DNA from: an uncultured Chloroflexota bacterium
GTDB lineage: Bacteria; Chloroflexota; Limnocylindria; Limnocylindrales; CSP1-4
Length of the DNA stretch: 64,000 bases
Direction of reading: 5' to 3'
NCBI GenBank assembly: GCA_903822495.1
Contig: CAIJPD010000066.1
Coordinates: forward strand, 1 to 64,000
In this document: in pieces, positions 44,701-52,432 of the stretch
How positions within the stretch are numbered: position 1 is the stretch's first letter
Layout: every line of letters begins with the position of its first letter
Program-made: the position numbers and the translations under genes
The notes under the pieces: model-generated
What the model was told of the DNA's origin: nothing
The model's database searches: none
Seen by the model: only the letters and a program-made list of their open reading frames with translations

Positions 44701-45223
44701 GACCGAGCTGCAGGCCCTGGACGGGGTCGCGCCGCTGATCGGAACTGGCGTGCGGTTCATCCCGGTCCAGCACACGGGCAACGACACCAGCTCCGCGGAG
44801 GAGGCGGACCGGATCGCCGAGCTGGTCGCGGCGCTCATGGGGAGCGGTGCCTCCTGGACCAACCGGCTTGGCGAGACCCGTGACATGACGCTCGACGGGA
44901 TCCTCGTCGTCGCGGCCTACAACGCCCAGGTGGGCGAGATCACGCGCCGGCTGCCGGGGGCGCGGGTCGGGACCGTCGACAAGTTCCAGGGCCAGGAAGC
45001 CCCCATCTCCATCTACTCCATGGCCAGCTCCACCGCCGCCGACGCCCCGCGCGGCATGGAGTTCCTGTACAGCCTCAACCGGCTCAATGTCGCGACGTCG
45101 CGGGCCAGGTGCCTGACCATCGTGGTGGCCAGCCCGGAGCTGGTCCGGGTGCGCTGCCGGACACCGCGCCAGATGCGACTCGCCAACGCGCTGTGCCGGC
45201 TGGTGGAGCTCGCGGAGGCCTGA
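41723..45223 (+). CDS. TM0106-type RecB-like nuclease / RNase H-like exonuclease / SF1 helicase fusion
   Basis: A 1166-residue protein with three enzymatic modules. Residues 1-240 are a RecB/Cas4-like PD-(D/E)xK nuclease with the four-cysteine iron-sulfur pattern (Cys21, then CDVCRWSELC at 227-236) and the YEVADTKLARHTKA core. Residues 335-540 are an RNase_H_2/DEDD exonuclease-like domain (FFDIEGDP at 344, HYAPYEPTAL, YSIKKLEPLYG, YNRDDVVSTL). From about 770 a DNA2/NAM7-type SF1 helicase follows: Walker A GPPGSGKTHT, VLVIDEAGQLSLANA, GDPQQLDQPLKG, TWRLHPDLCRYTSE, and NVATSRARCLTIVV. It acts on DNA or RNA ends in repair or defence; the role is not established. Confidence 0.9.
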   Translation: MQRLDGQPVFSATDLVGFLACGHLTALELAGAERLVARPIRPDPELDLIQQRGLQHEHRYLAELEAAGRRVTSIAPDDSIEDRAERLRRAAAQTAEAIRRGDDVIYQATFFDGRWLGLADFLLRVEVPSLLGSYSYEVADTKLARHTKASALLQICSYVEQLTVLQGLQPEWMHVALGGSTRAVERHRVADYMAYYRQAKRLFEQHVAATTPAYPPLETYPDPVEHCDVCRWSELCTARRRADDDLSRVAGISGRQRDALRAREVPTRRGLAGLHLPLDPPLERTSAPSLARVHLQARLQVLGEDEDRALYEPITPARLPDGSLQPNRGLFSLPEPSPGDLFFDIEGDPYAFDDGVEYLFGVLEPSVTDADGNPTFHAFWARDDDGQVTLDAEKRAFEELMDFFIERLERDPGLHIYHYAPYEPTALGRLMGRHGTREAQVDRLLRGDILVDLYRTVRQGIRASVESYSIKKLEPLYGFTREIAMKDAGSSIVAFEAWLQVGGDGGHDDEALHEIERYNRDDVVSTLQLRGWLEERRSELADQLGEAAPRPQPSTGEAPAELSEALAQVQAIADRLMAANDAGDAEPGPDVHARWLLAQLLSWHRREEKSFWWNYFRLMEDLTDDDRIAEREPMGGLTYLGVVEQVKRSNVHRYRFPPQEHGIQVSRDVRDPATGGSPGSVVAIDEAAGTIDLSRGVGSVAAHPASLVPYDLVGTTEIRASLLRVGEWVADHGIDADGPYRAARDLLRRMPPRVGQSAGQPLAAADQSVSAAAVELALALDESCLPIQGPPGSGKTHTGAEMILALVAAGKQVGVTANSHKVIGNLLDKVVELAAKATLPVRVGQRTEMSGQPTSRSATPYRTNEQALGALRSGAVDVVGATAWTWSRVEFAESLEVLVIDEAGQLSLANAVAVSPAARSLILLGDPQQLDQPLKGSHPPGADRSALAHLLDGASTMPPEQGLFLDQTWRLHPDLCRYTSEVFYEDRLEPRAGTELQALDGVAPLIGTGVRFIPVQHTGNDTSSAEEADRIAELVAALMGSGASWTNRLGETRDMTLDGILVVAAYNAQVGEITRRLPGARVGTVDKFQGQEAPISIYSMASSTAADAPRGMEFLYSLNRLNVATSRARCLTIVVASPELVRVRCRTPRQMRLANALCRLVELAEA

Positions 45224-45233
45224 TCGCGGTCGG

Positions 45234-45362
45234 GTGCACCCGTCCATCCGCCCGGGCGGGATCTTCCACGGCAACGGCGGCGATGACACCGTCAGCGCGA
45301 TCTTCCAGAGAGGCGTCTTCTTCGGGGGCGACGGCTACGACACCGCCGCTCGCCAGCGGCCG
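45234..45362 (+). pseudogene. remnant of a Gly-Asp-rich (RTX-like) repeat protein
   Basis: After the helicase stop a short frame reads GIFHGNGGDDTVSAIFQRG and VFFGGDGYDTA, the rhythm of calcium-binding GGxGxD repeats of secreted RTX-type proteins. There is no signal peptide, ribosome-binding site or continuation. Probably a decayed fragment; chance cannot be excluded. Confidence 0.35.
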
Positions 45363-45444
45363 GGACTCGGCCCGTCATGGAAGCGAGCGCCCCGGGTAAC
45401 CACCGACCGGCCTGCCGGGAGCCTCCGGTGGCGACTGGCGCGCC

Positions 45445-48400
45445 CTAGGCGGGACCCGGCGGCGGCGGGGCGTCCGCGCCCAGTCCGAGGCGGTACGCGA
45501 TGGCGCCCGCCGCACCCCGCGAGTCGACCCCCAGCTTGCCCAGGATGTTGGAGACGTGGACGCTCGCGGTCTTCCTGGTGATGAACAGCCGGTCGCCGAT
45601 CTGCTGGTTGGTCCAGCCGCCGGCGACCAGCCGGAGCACCTCCAGCTCGCGTTCGGTCAGGCGGTAGGCGGCGACTGGGTCGGCGGCCCCGGGGCGATGA
45701 TCGGACCCCGCGCCGGCGGTGGACGGGCGGGAGCCCGAGATCTCGATCCGCGCGTGTCGCGCCAGGTCCTCCACCATCGCCTGGAGCGGCATGGCGCCCA
45801 GTCGCGCGGCCGCCGCATGCGCCGAGGCGAGAGCTCGACCGGCTTCCTCGCGAGACCCGCGATCCCGCAGCGCCGCCGCGGCCGACCGGAACTCGGCGTA
45901 GGCGGCGGGCAGCGGCCGCCTCAGCGAGCCGTAGATGGCCGCGACCGACGACCAATCCTGGGCCCGGTCCCGTCCAGCGATCCGGGACCCCTCGGCGGCA
46001 ATGAGTGCCTGCAGGCCGCCGAGCCGGGCCCCTTCGCCGGGCAGGTACGCGCCGGCCGTTTCGGCCGCGTGCGCCACGGCCGCGATGATCTGGCCGCCGA
46101 TCGCGACGGACCGGGCGAGGCCGGCGTCGTCATGCGCCGCTCGCGCGGCCTCAGCAAGATCCGCCTCCGCCCGCAACCCGAAGACCGCGACCCACGCCAG
46201 GTCCGGCTCTGGTGGCCCGTCGTGCGGATCGATCGCGAGCGCTTCGTCTACCACGCCACGGCCATCCCGCGGGCGCCCCGACCAGGCGGCCAGCTCGACC
46301 TGGGCCGCGAGGAGCGGCACCCGGAACTCCGTCTTGCCGAGGCCGTCGTCGATCTCCCTGGCCCGACGGAGCAGCGCGCCGGCCTCCTCGAACGCGCCCC
46401 GGTGTGTGCGCACGCGGCCGCTGTTGACAAGCAGGCAGACCTCGGCTGGGCCGCCCGGGTGCAGGGCCAGCCCCGTGTGGGCGGATCGCTCGGCCTCGTC
46501 GAACCTCCCGAGTGTGATCTGCGCCCGGGCCGCGAACCCCAGCAACAGCCCACCCTGCGAACGTGCCACACCAAGACGCTCCACCAGGGCGTAGCCGTCG
46601 AGCGCGGCGGCGATAGCCTCCTCCGGCCGTCCCACGCGATCGAGCAGGGAGACGAGGCTGGCGGCCGCCAAGGCGATCCCCTCCACCGAGCCGAGGCGCT
46701 CAGCCATGGCGGCGGCCTCGCGGAGCCGCGCGATGCCGCCATCGACGTCCCCGAGGACCGCCTCCGCCCAGCCGAGGACGCCCATCGCGAGCGCCATCTC
46801 GGCCGGCGCGCCAGCGGCCCTGGCCACCACGATGGCCTCTCCGGCATGGGCCCGCGCCGCCTCGTACGCCTGTGACCGGAGCTCGATGCCGGCCAGTTGG
46901 CCGAGCGCCCGTGCCAGGGCGACGGTGGGCGGATCGCGCGGGATGAGGCGGAGGGACGCATCGAGCGCCCTGATGGCGCCCGCCCTGTCCCCGGACTCCC
47001 AGAGGAACCAGCGGAGCCGTCCAAGCAGGTGGCTGGCGCGCGAGGGATCCGCCTCCTGGTCCACGGCCTCGAGTGCCACCCCCACCAGGTCGACGGCACG
47101 GCCGAACTCGCCTGCGAGCGCGGCCGCCTCGGCGCCCTGTTCCAGGATGGCCGCCAGGTCCAGCGGGAGCCCGGCGGCGGCCATCGGGGCCCGCACCCAC
47201 GCGGCCCGCGCCTGATCCCAGAGCCGCATGGCGTCGCCAAAGGCATAGACCCGTTCGGCGTCCATCGCCGCCTCGATCAGCGGCGCCAACGCCCGCTCCG
47301 GCCGGCCCGCGCGGACCCAGTGGTAGGCAAGCTCGGCGGGCGGCACGGACCGCCCGCCCGACAGGCGCCCTTCCAGCGCTTCGGCGAACGCCAGGTGGAG
47401 GGCGACGCGCTCGGCCGGGAAGACTTCCTCGTCGACTGCCTCGCGCAGCAATTCGTGGCGGAAGGCGGACGTCGGCCCACTCGGCGTGTCCACCCGGACC
47501 AGGATGCCGCTGTCGAACGCCTCGCGCAGCGCCACGGCCAGGACGCGTGGCGGGAGGCCGAGGGCGGTCGCCAGGAGGTCGTCATCGATCCGGCGACCCG
47601 ACAGCGCCGCCACCCGGAGCACGTCCCGGGTGGCGGGCGAAAGACCGCCGACGCGGGCGGTGAGGACGTCGCGGAGGACGGCGGGCAGCGCGCCGTCGCT
47701 ATTCCCCGGCGTCGCAAGCACAAGCTCCTCGATGAAGAGCGGATTGCCGTCGGCCCTCTCCAGGATGCGATCGACCAGCGCGCCGTCGGGCGCCTTCCGC
47801 AGCAGTGCGGCCATCTGTGCGGCGACATCCGCACGGCTCAGCGGTCCCAGGTCGATCCGTTCGACACCCTGCTCCCGTTCGAGCTGGCTGAGGAAGCTGC
47901 TGGCGGCCGGATCATTGCGGATCCCTTCGGTACGCGCGGTGAGGATGACGAGCGCGCGGACCTCCCGGAGCGCGCGCACCACGAAGCCGACGAGGTCGCG
48001 TGTCGATCGATCCGCCCATTGGACGTCGTCGATCACGAGGACCAGTGCACCCGAACTGGCCACCCGCTCCAGCACCCCGACGACGAGCTCGAAGAGACGG
48101 GCCTGCGCCATCGAGTCAAGGTCGGACGTCGGCGGGAGATCGACAGCCCTGGGGGCCAGCTCGGGGAGCAATCGAGCCAGCCCGCCACGCGCGGGGCCGA
48201 GCACCGCCGGCAATCGCTCCGGCGGCGTGGCCCGGACCAGCCTTCGGAGGATCTCGATGAAGGGCGCGTACGGGATTTCGCTGGCGGTCAACGGAAGGCA
48301 GGAGCCGTGGAGCACCTTGGCCCCGACGGACGCGGCATCCTCAAGGAATCGCGCGACCAGGCGCGTCTTGCCGATCCCGGCTTCGCCGGCGAGGATCACC

Positions 48401-48546
48401 GTGGAGCCGGTTGCCGCCGTGGGGCCCGTGGGGCCGGGGGCGCCCGCCGGGGCCGTGGGGCCGCCCATCGCGGCCAGCCTCCCGTTCAGCCGTGCCAGCT
48501 CAGGGGCACGTCCGACGAACGCACGACGCTCCAGGATCTCGGCCAC
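45445..48546 (-). CDS. LuxR-family regulator with AAA ATPase (LAL/MalT-like)
   Basis: A 1033-residue transcription regulator. An N-terminal STAND-type AAA ATPase has Walker A ILAGEAGIGKTRLVARFL and Walker B LVLVIDDVQWADRS. The central ~500 residues are Ala/Leu-rich TPR-like helices, usually a ligand or partner platform. The C terminus is a GerE/LuxR helix-turn-helix (RLTERELEVLRLVAGGWTNQ, TASVHVSNILGKLGV). The track starts it at a TTG (48600), but a TATGAT -10 lies downstream of that codon, so GTG 48546, 9 nt after the box, is preferred. The ECF sigma gene lies just upstream. The inducer is unknown. Confidence 0.88.
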   Translation of the reverse strand: MAEILERRAFVGRAPELARLNGRLAAMGGPTAPAGAPGPTGPTAATGSTVILAGEAGIGKTRLVARFLEDAASVGAKVLHGSCLPLTASEIPYAPFIEILRRLVRATPPERLPAVLGPARGGLARLLPELAPRAVDLPPTSDLDSMAQARLFELVVGVLERVASSGALVLVIDDVQWADRSTRDLVGFVVRALREVRALVILTARTEGIRNDPAASSFLSQLEREQGVERIDLGPLSRADVAAQMAALLRKAPDGALVDRILERADGNPLFIEELVLATPGNSDGALPAVLRDVLTARVGGLSPATRDVLRVAALSGRRIDDDLLATALGLPPRVLAVALREAFDSGILVRVDTPSGPTSAFRHELLREAVDEEVFPAERVALHLAFAEALEGRLSGGRSVPPAELAYHWVRAGRPERALAPLIEAAMDAERVYAFGDAMRLWDQARAAWVRAPMAAAGLPLDLAAILEQGAEAAALAGEFGRAVDLVGVALEAVDQEADPSRASHLLGRLRWFLWESGDRAGAIRALDASLRLIPRDPPTVALARALGQLAGIELRSQAYEAARAHAGEAIVVARAAGAPAEMALAMGVLGWAEAVLGDVDGGIARLREAAAMAERLGSVEGIALAAASLVSLLDRVGRPEEAIAAALDGYALVERLGVARSQGGLLLGFAARAQITLGRFDEAERSAHTGLALHPGGPAEVCLLVNSGRVRTHRGAFEEAGALLRRAREIDDGLGKTEFRVPLLAAQVELAAWSGRPRDGRGVVDEALAIDPHDGPPEPDLAWVAVFGLRAEADLAEAARAAHDDAGLARSVAIGGQIIAAVAHAAETAGAYLPGEGARLGGLQALIAAEGSRIAGRDRAQDWSSVAAIYGSLRRPLPAAYAEFRSAAAALRDRGSREEAGRALASAHAAAARLGAMPLQAMVEDLARHARIEISGSRPSTAGAGSDHRPGAADPVAAYRLTERELEVLRLVAGGWTNQQIGDRLFITRKTASVHVSNILGKLGVDSRGAAGAIAYRLGLGADAPPPPGPA

Positions 48547-48555
48547 CGTGGCGCG

Positions 48556-48561
48556 ATCATA
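48556..48561 (-). promoter_or_regulatory. -10 box of the LuxR-type regulator gene
   Basis: TATGAT (minus strand) followed by 9 nt and GTG 48546. It implies the regulator is transcribed separately from the sigma-factor gene upstream and with almost no leader. Confidence 0.45.
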
Positions 48562-48648
48562 CGCCTCGGTCTTCGGCCGATTGGGGCATGGCGACTTCAA
48601 GGCTTGAGGCCCGGCGCCGGCACCTGGACCGGATCCGCGGAGCCCGGG

Positions 48649-49173
48649 TCACGCGGGCCCGAAGCCCGCGACCAGGAGCTGCTCGCGGACCCTGGCCCGG
48701 GCCCGGAAGAGGAGGGTCCGGGTGGCTCCGGGCGTCCTCGCCACCATGGCCGCGATCTCCTGGCCGCGATAGCCGTGCGCGGCGAGCAGCATGGCCCGGC
48801 GATCGTCGGTCGGCAGGTCGGCCAGCGCCGTGCGCAGCGCGTCGCCGACTTCCCTGTCCAGCGCCTCGTGCTCGGGGTTGGGCGATCCTGCCGGGATCGG
48901 GACCTGACCGTCACGCCGGTTGACCACCATGAGGTGGCGCCCGCGGCTGGCGACCAGGTTCATGGCCACCCGCTGGAGCCAGGCGGGGATGTCGTCGGGG
49001 GTCCGCCCGGCGTTGATCTCGCCAAGCAGACGGAGGAACGCCTCCTGGGCCAGATCCTCGGCCACGGCCTCGTTGCGCGTTCGGGCCGTGAGGCGCCGGA
49101 CCAGCGACTCGTAGTGGAGGGAGTACGCGGTCTCGAAGACCAGTCGATCTGTTTCACACATCTGACGACCCAT
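48649..49173 (-). CDS. ECF-type RNA polymerase sigma factor
   Basis: A 174-residue group 4 sigma factor with region 2 (YESLVRRLTARTRNEAVAED, then LAQEAFLRLLG) and region 4 (LPTDDRRAMLLAAHGYRGQE, IAAMVARTPGATRTLLFRAR), joined by a short linker. Region 2 binds the -10 and region 4 the -35 of target promoters. ATG 49161 is an alternative start; neither has a ribosome-binding site. No anti-sigma gene is adjacent, and the neighbouring LuxR-type ATPase regulator has its own promoter. Confidence 0.9.
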   Translation of the reverse strand: MGRQMCETDRLVFETAYSLHYESLVRRLTARTRNEAVAEDLAQEAFLRLLGEINAGRTPDDIPAWLQRVAMNLVASRGRHLMVVNRRDGQVPIPAGSPNPEHEALDREVGDALRTALADLPTDDRRAMLLAAHGYRGQEIAAMVARTPGATRTLLFRARARVREQLLVAGFGPA

Positions 49174-49550
49174 CCGATCAGGGCCCCGGCGGCGCCGGGC
49201 CTGGTTCGAACGGTGGGTCTAAGCCGGGCCATCGCGGATTGGGCTGCAGCCCAGTTCTTGGGTGAAGGGCCCGATCTCAGGCCCGCGCCTGAGGCGGCGA
49301 GCGTGCAGTTGCCGGCCGGCCAGGCTGGCTGTTCGCCGCCCGCGGCGACGAACCGCGTGACGCTTCGCCGCCCTCCGCGTCATGAGGGTTGGCGCCATGA
49401 TCGGCGACGGGCCCCCTCGAAAGACGTTCAAGTGGTCGATCGCCAGGAGGCGCTCCCCGTGGCCAACCCGTTGATGCGTGCTCGCCCCGGGTGGCGGGAC
49501 CCTGGAGCCATGGCGGCACGCCTGGCAGGGACGGTGAAGCAGGAGCGGCC
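49174..49550. other. intergenic region with two strong palindromes
   Basis: 377 bp upstream of the sigma-factor gene without a credible ORF. It holds TGGGCTGCAGCCCA (49240-49253, a perfect 14-bp palindrome) and CTCAGGC-CCGC-GCCTGAG (49276-49293). They might be operators, a small RNA hairpin or terminator-like structures; no promoter could be placed with confidence. Confidence 0.45.
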
Positions 49551-49820
49551 ATGCCGCTGAGCCAGATTGGCGGACTGATCATCGTCGCGGGAGGCGCCCT
49601 GGTGGGCGTCGCCTTCGTGGCCTACCTGAGCGGTGCCGGGGTGGGCTTCGGCGGGACGAACACCCAGGGCCTCATCGCGAACGCGGCGCTCGGCGCGTTC
49701 GCCCTCGGTCCGACGATCCTGGTGGTCGCCCCGCCGGTGCACGGCCGGGTGGTCCGCATGGGGCTGGCCCTGCTCGCCGCCGGGCCGGCCACCCTGTCCG
49801 GCACACTGACCTGGACCTGA
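49551..49820 (+). CDS. small membrane protein of unknown function
   Basis: An 89-residue protein whose ATG follows AGGAGCGG; the longer ORF from 49491 has no such site. Three hydrophobic segments are apparent (IGGLIIVAGGALVGVAFVAY, LIANAALGAFALGPTILVVA, MGLALLAAGPATLSGTLT), so it is probably an integral membrane protein. No family is recognised and no neighbour suggests a role. Confidence 0.65.
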   Translation: MPLSQIGGLIIVAGGALVGVAFVAYLSGAGVGFGGTNTQGLIANAALGAFALGPTILVVAPPVHGRVVRMGLALLAAGPATLSGTLTWT

Positions 49821-50142
49821 CCAGGCCCGCCTGCGCCGGGCGGGGGCCCGGCAGTGTTCTGACTCCGGCCCACGGCTTGGCGTCGTCACCGCGGCACGTC
49901 CACTCCACGCCCTTCGGCACTTGCCCGCGGCGGCTGGCGCGGAGACGCTACCGGGCGGGCCGTGAGGCGTGTTGCCGTACGAGCCCGAGGATGCCGGTGG
50001 TGCCCATGACCGTCTCCGACTTCGGCTGGCCATCCGATCCCAGCGCAGCGATCGACGGCGAATGCGGTTCGCGACTGCCCTGCAACCAGCTCACCGCCGT
50101 GATCGCGGCGGGTCCGAGGCCCTCTCGCTAGGAGGAACCCCA
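49821..50142. other. intergenic stretch between membrane protein and lipoprotein
   Basis: 322 bp. A GC hairpin (listed as a terminator) lies at its left end and a good ribosome-binding site for the next gene at its right end. Nothing else is recognised. Confidence 0.5.
49826..49844 (+). terminator. GC hairpin, possible terminator
   Basis: CCCGCC (49826-49831) pairs with GGCGGG (49839-49844) across a 7-nt loop directly after the membrane-protein stop. There is no T-run, so termination is only suggested. Confidence 0.35.
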
Positions 50143-52272
50143 ATGCGACGCCCTCCGACACCCGTCGTGCGCCGGGGGCACCGCGTCCCGGCCGTGCTGC
50201 TGGCGATGGTGCTCGTCACGGGCACGGTGTTCAGCGGCTGCTCCCTGCTCCCGACCGCGGCCCCCTCAGCCCCGGCCTCACCGGCGAGCGGCGCCCGGGA
50301 CGATCCGACGACGCTGGTGCCGCCGATCCTCGAGACCGGCGACGTCCCGGCCCCGGCCCCCGCGACGACACCCATCACCGGCCAGCTGACCCTGGGGGCG
50401 ACGACGAGCCTGGCCGCCCAGACGATCGGCACGGCCGGCGGCACGATCACGGCCGCCGGCCTCCGGATCCAGGTCCCCGCCGGCGCGCTGGCCGGCGACA
50501 CACGCTTCGACGTCAAGCAGGCGCCGATCACCGGCCAGATCTTCGGGGGCGTCATCACCCCGCTCACGCCGCTCTACCGGGTCGACGACGGTGAGGCCGC
50601 GTTCGCCGAGCCGGTGACGGTCACGCTGCCGGCGAGCGTCCCGGCCGGGGCGACGGCCATGGCGTTCTCGTACGACGCGGCCACGGGCCGGCTGACGCCG
50701 CTGATCCCGATCGCCCAGGACGCGACCTCGCTGACGGTCGGCGCGACCCACTTCTCGGACCTGTTCGGCGCCCTCATCGACCTGGCGAAGATCCCGACGA
50801 CGGTCGAGTCCGGCTTCCGGCCGGGGATCGACGACTGGCAGTTCGGCAACTACGGGTCGTACGTGGCCCCGGAGGGCCAGTGCGAAGGCCACAGCGTCAG
50901 CGCCATGTGGTACTACGTGAACCAGCGCGTCAAGGCCAGCCAGAAGCCGCTCTTCGGCCTGTACGACAACAATGGCCAGAGCACCAAGACGCCCAGCTTC
51001 CAGTGGGACGACTCGCAGCCCTACCGCCTGGTCTCCAGCGTCCAGGTCGACCCGATCGCAAACCCGTTCACCTACCAGTTCCTGAAGGACGCGATGTTCG
51101 GTAGTGCCGACGGGCGCTTGACCTACAACGCGTTCCGCGCCGCGATCGCGCTCAGCGGCGAGCCGCAGCTGATCGCGATCAGAACCGCGGACATGAGCAC
51201 GGGGCACGCCATGGTCGTCTACCGCGTCACCCCGGACCTGCTCTACGTGGCCGACCCGAACTACTCGGCCCGCCTGCGGACGATCCCCTACGACGCCGCG
51301 ACCGGGAAGCTCGGGCCGTATAGCTCCGGCGCCACTGCCGCCGACATCGCTTTGAACGGAGCGACCGTATACACCCGGCTGGCCTACGTTCCCTGGCGGG
51401 CGGCGGTGTCGGAGGCCGCCATTGCCGCCCACTGGGCGGAGCTCAAGGCCGGGACCGCCGGCGACGCGGCATTCCCGGACTACGTCCTCCAGGCGCTCGC
51501 CAGCGTCGACGCTGCCGGCACCGAGACCTGGGTGCCACTCGTCGATGGTTACCGGTCGGTGCAGAAGCAGCTCAAGATCCGCTTGCTCCGCGCGTCGGCC
51601 GCCGTCCACGACATGACGATGCTGGTCTACCGCGGCACGTCATCGGCGGCGATCGGCGCCATGCACCACACGCAGGCTGTCGAGCTTGCGGACGGGGTCA
51701 ACGCCCTGGGCTTTCGAATCGACGCGAAGCCGACCGGCGGCGAGTGGGACTACGTCGACTTCGTCCGGCTCAAGGTGATCCTCGGTCCCACCGCCTCGCC
51801 CAGCCCCACCGCCGTCATGGGCCAACCCGTCGCCGTCGCGGTTCGGATGGACATCGCCGGCTCGTTCGTGCGCGACACGCGCCTCGCGGGCCTGAAGGTC
51901 AAGGCGACCGGCGTCCGCACGTTCGGGAAGGACCCATCGGAGACCCGGATCAAGGACCTGGCCGGCGAGATCGCCGCGGACGGGAAGTCGGTGACGCTCA
52001 CGATCACCTACCTCGACGACCCCACTGCCCCCTCGATAGCGGGGTGCTCCAACGTGACGATCCTGCGCGACATCCCGCTCCGCTCGACCGATCCGACGAC
52101 CAAGCAGCAGACGTTCTATGTCTCGGGCTGGGACGCGATCATCGCCACCATCCAGGATTCGTACCCGTACTTCGACCGCAAGCGGACCGCGCTGTGCATG
52201 ACCACGGCGGATTGGTCGTTCAACCGGGACGCCAACCCGAACCCGATGGTCACGATCATCGTGGGCTACTGA
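50143..52272 (+). CDS. large lipoprotein with papain-like fold signature
   Basis: A 709-residue secreted lipoprotein. TAGGAGGA precedes the ATG. The signal peptide ends at a lipobox (VLVTGTVFSGC). Residues 75-170 resemble a ZU5-like beta domain (TIGTAGGTITAAGLRIQVPA, GALAGD). Residues ~240-420 show a papain-like triad order: Cys in EGQCEGHSVSAMWYY, His in STGHAMVVYRV, and a polar residue in LYVADPNYS, suggesting a cysteine peptidase or transglutaminase-like fold. The C-terminal ~200 residues are beta-rich and end with several cysteines. I do not know the family as a whole; enzymatic activity is inference. Confidence 0.75.
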   Translation: MRRPPTPVVRRGHRVPAVLLAMVLVTGTVFSGCSLLPTAAPSAPASPASGARDDPTTLVPPILETGDVPAPAPATTPITGQLTLGATTSLAAQTIGTAGGTITAAGLRIQVPAGALAGDTRFDVKQAPITGQIFGGVITPLTPLYRVDDGEAAFAEPVTVTLPASVPAGATAMAFSYDAATGRLTPLIPIAQDATSLTVGATHFSDLFGALIDLAKIPTTVESGFRPGIDDWQFGNYGSYVAPEGQCEGHSVSAMWYYVNQRVKASQKPLFGLYDNNGQSTKTPSFQWDDSQPYRLVSSVQVDPIANPFTYQFLKDAMFGSADGRLTYNAFRAAIALSGEPQLIAIRTADMSTGHAMVVYRVTPDLLYVADPNYSARLRTIPYDAATGKLGPYSSGATAADIALNGATVYTRLAYVPWRAAVSEAAIAAHWAELKAGTAGDAAFPDYVLQALASVDAAGTETWVPLVDGYRSVQKQLKIRLLRASAAVHDMTMLVYRGTSSAAIGAMHHTQAVELADGVNALGFRIDAKPTGGEWDYVDFVRLKVILGPTASPSPTAVMGQPVAVAVRMDIAGSFVRDTRLAGLKVKATGVRTFGKDPSETRIKDLAGEIAADGKSVTLTITYLDDPTAPSIAGCSNVTILRDIPLRSTDPTTKQQTFYVSGWDAIIATIQDSYPYFDRKRTALCMTTADWSFNRDANPNPMVTIIVGY

Positions 52273-52363
52273 GGCAGCGGGGGTCGGGCAGGCGACCCGC
52301 GCCGCGGTCAGGTGGCGATCATCTCGAAGCACCACAGGCCGCATCCGGGCGAATCCGGTGGCG

Positions 52364-52369
52364 TAGTCT
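52364..52369 (+). promoter_or_regulatory. -10 box of the leaderless leader peptide / fusion gene
   Basis: TAGTCT ends 6 nt before a GTG (52376), the same geometry as the other leaderless starts in this window. Confidence 0.5.
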
Positions 52370-52375
52370 GAAGGT

Positions 52376-52432
52376 GTGATCAGAGTTAGCTTTCACCCGC
52401 ACATCCCGCCGACGCCTCGGCGGAGGTGGTGA
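52376..52432 (+). CDS. 18-residue leader peptide coupled to the spermidine-synthase fusion
   Basis: A GTG placed 6 nt after the -10 box opens an 18-codon frame ending in TGA (52430-52432), which overlaps the GTG start of the large gene (GTGA). The predicted peptide is MIRVSFHPHIPPTPRRRW: Pro-Pro and a run of arginines near the end could slow ribosomes. It resembles uORFs used for attenuation or translational coupling. The ORF is too short for the track. Confidence 0.5.
   Translation: MIRVSFHPHIPPTPRRRW

Noticed and set aside
43190-45289. 699-residue minus-strand ORF
   Set aside because: Antisense shadow of the nuclease-helicase gene.
46897-49560. 887-residue plus-strand ORF
   Set aside because: Antisense to the LuxR-type regulator and sigma factor, both of which have strong motifs.
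52281-52298. hairpin GGGTCG/CGACCC as a terminator after the lipoprotein gene
   Set aside because: Only six base pairs with no T-run; common by chance in this GC-rich DNA.
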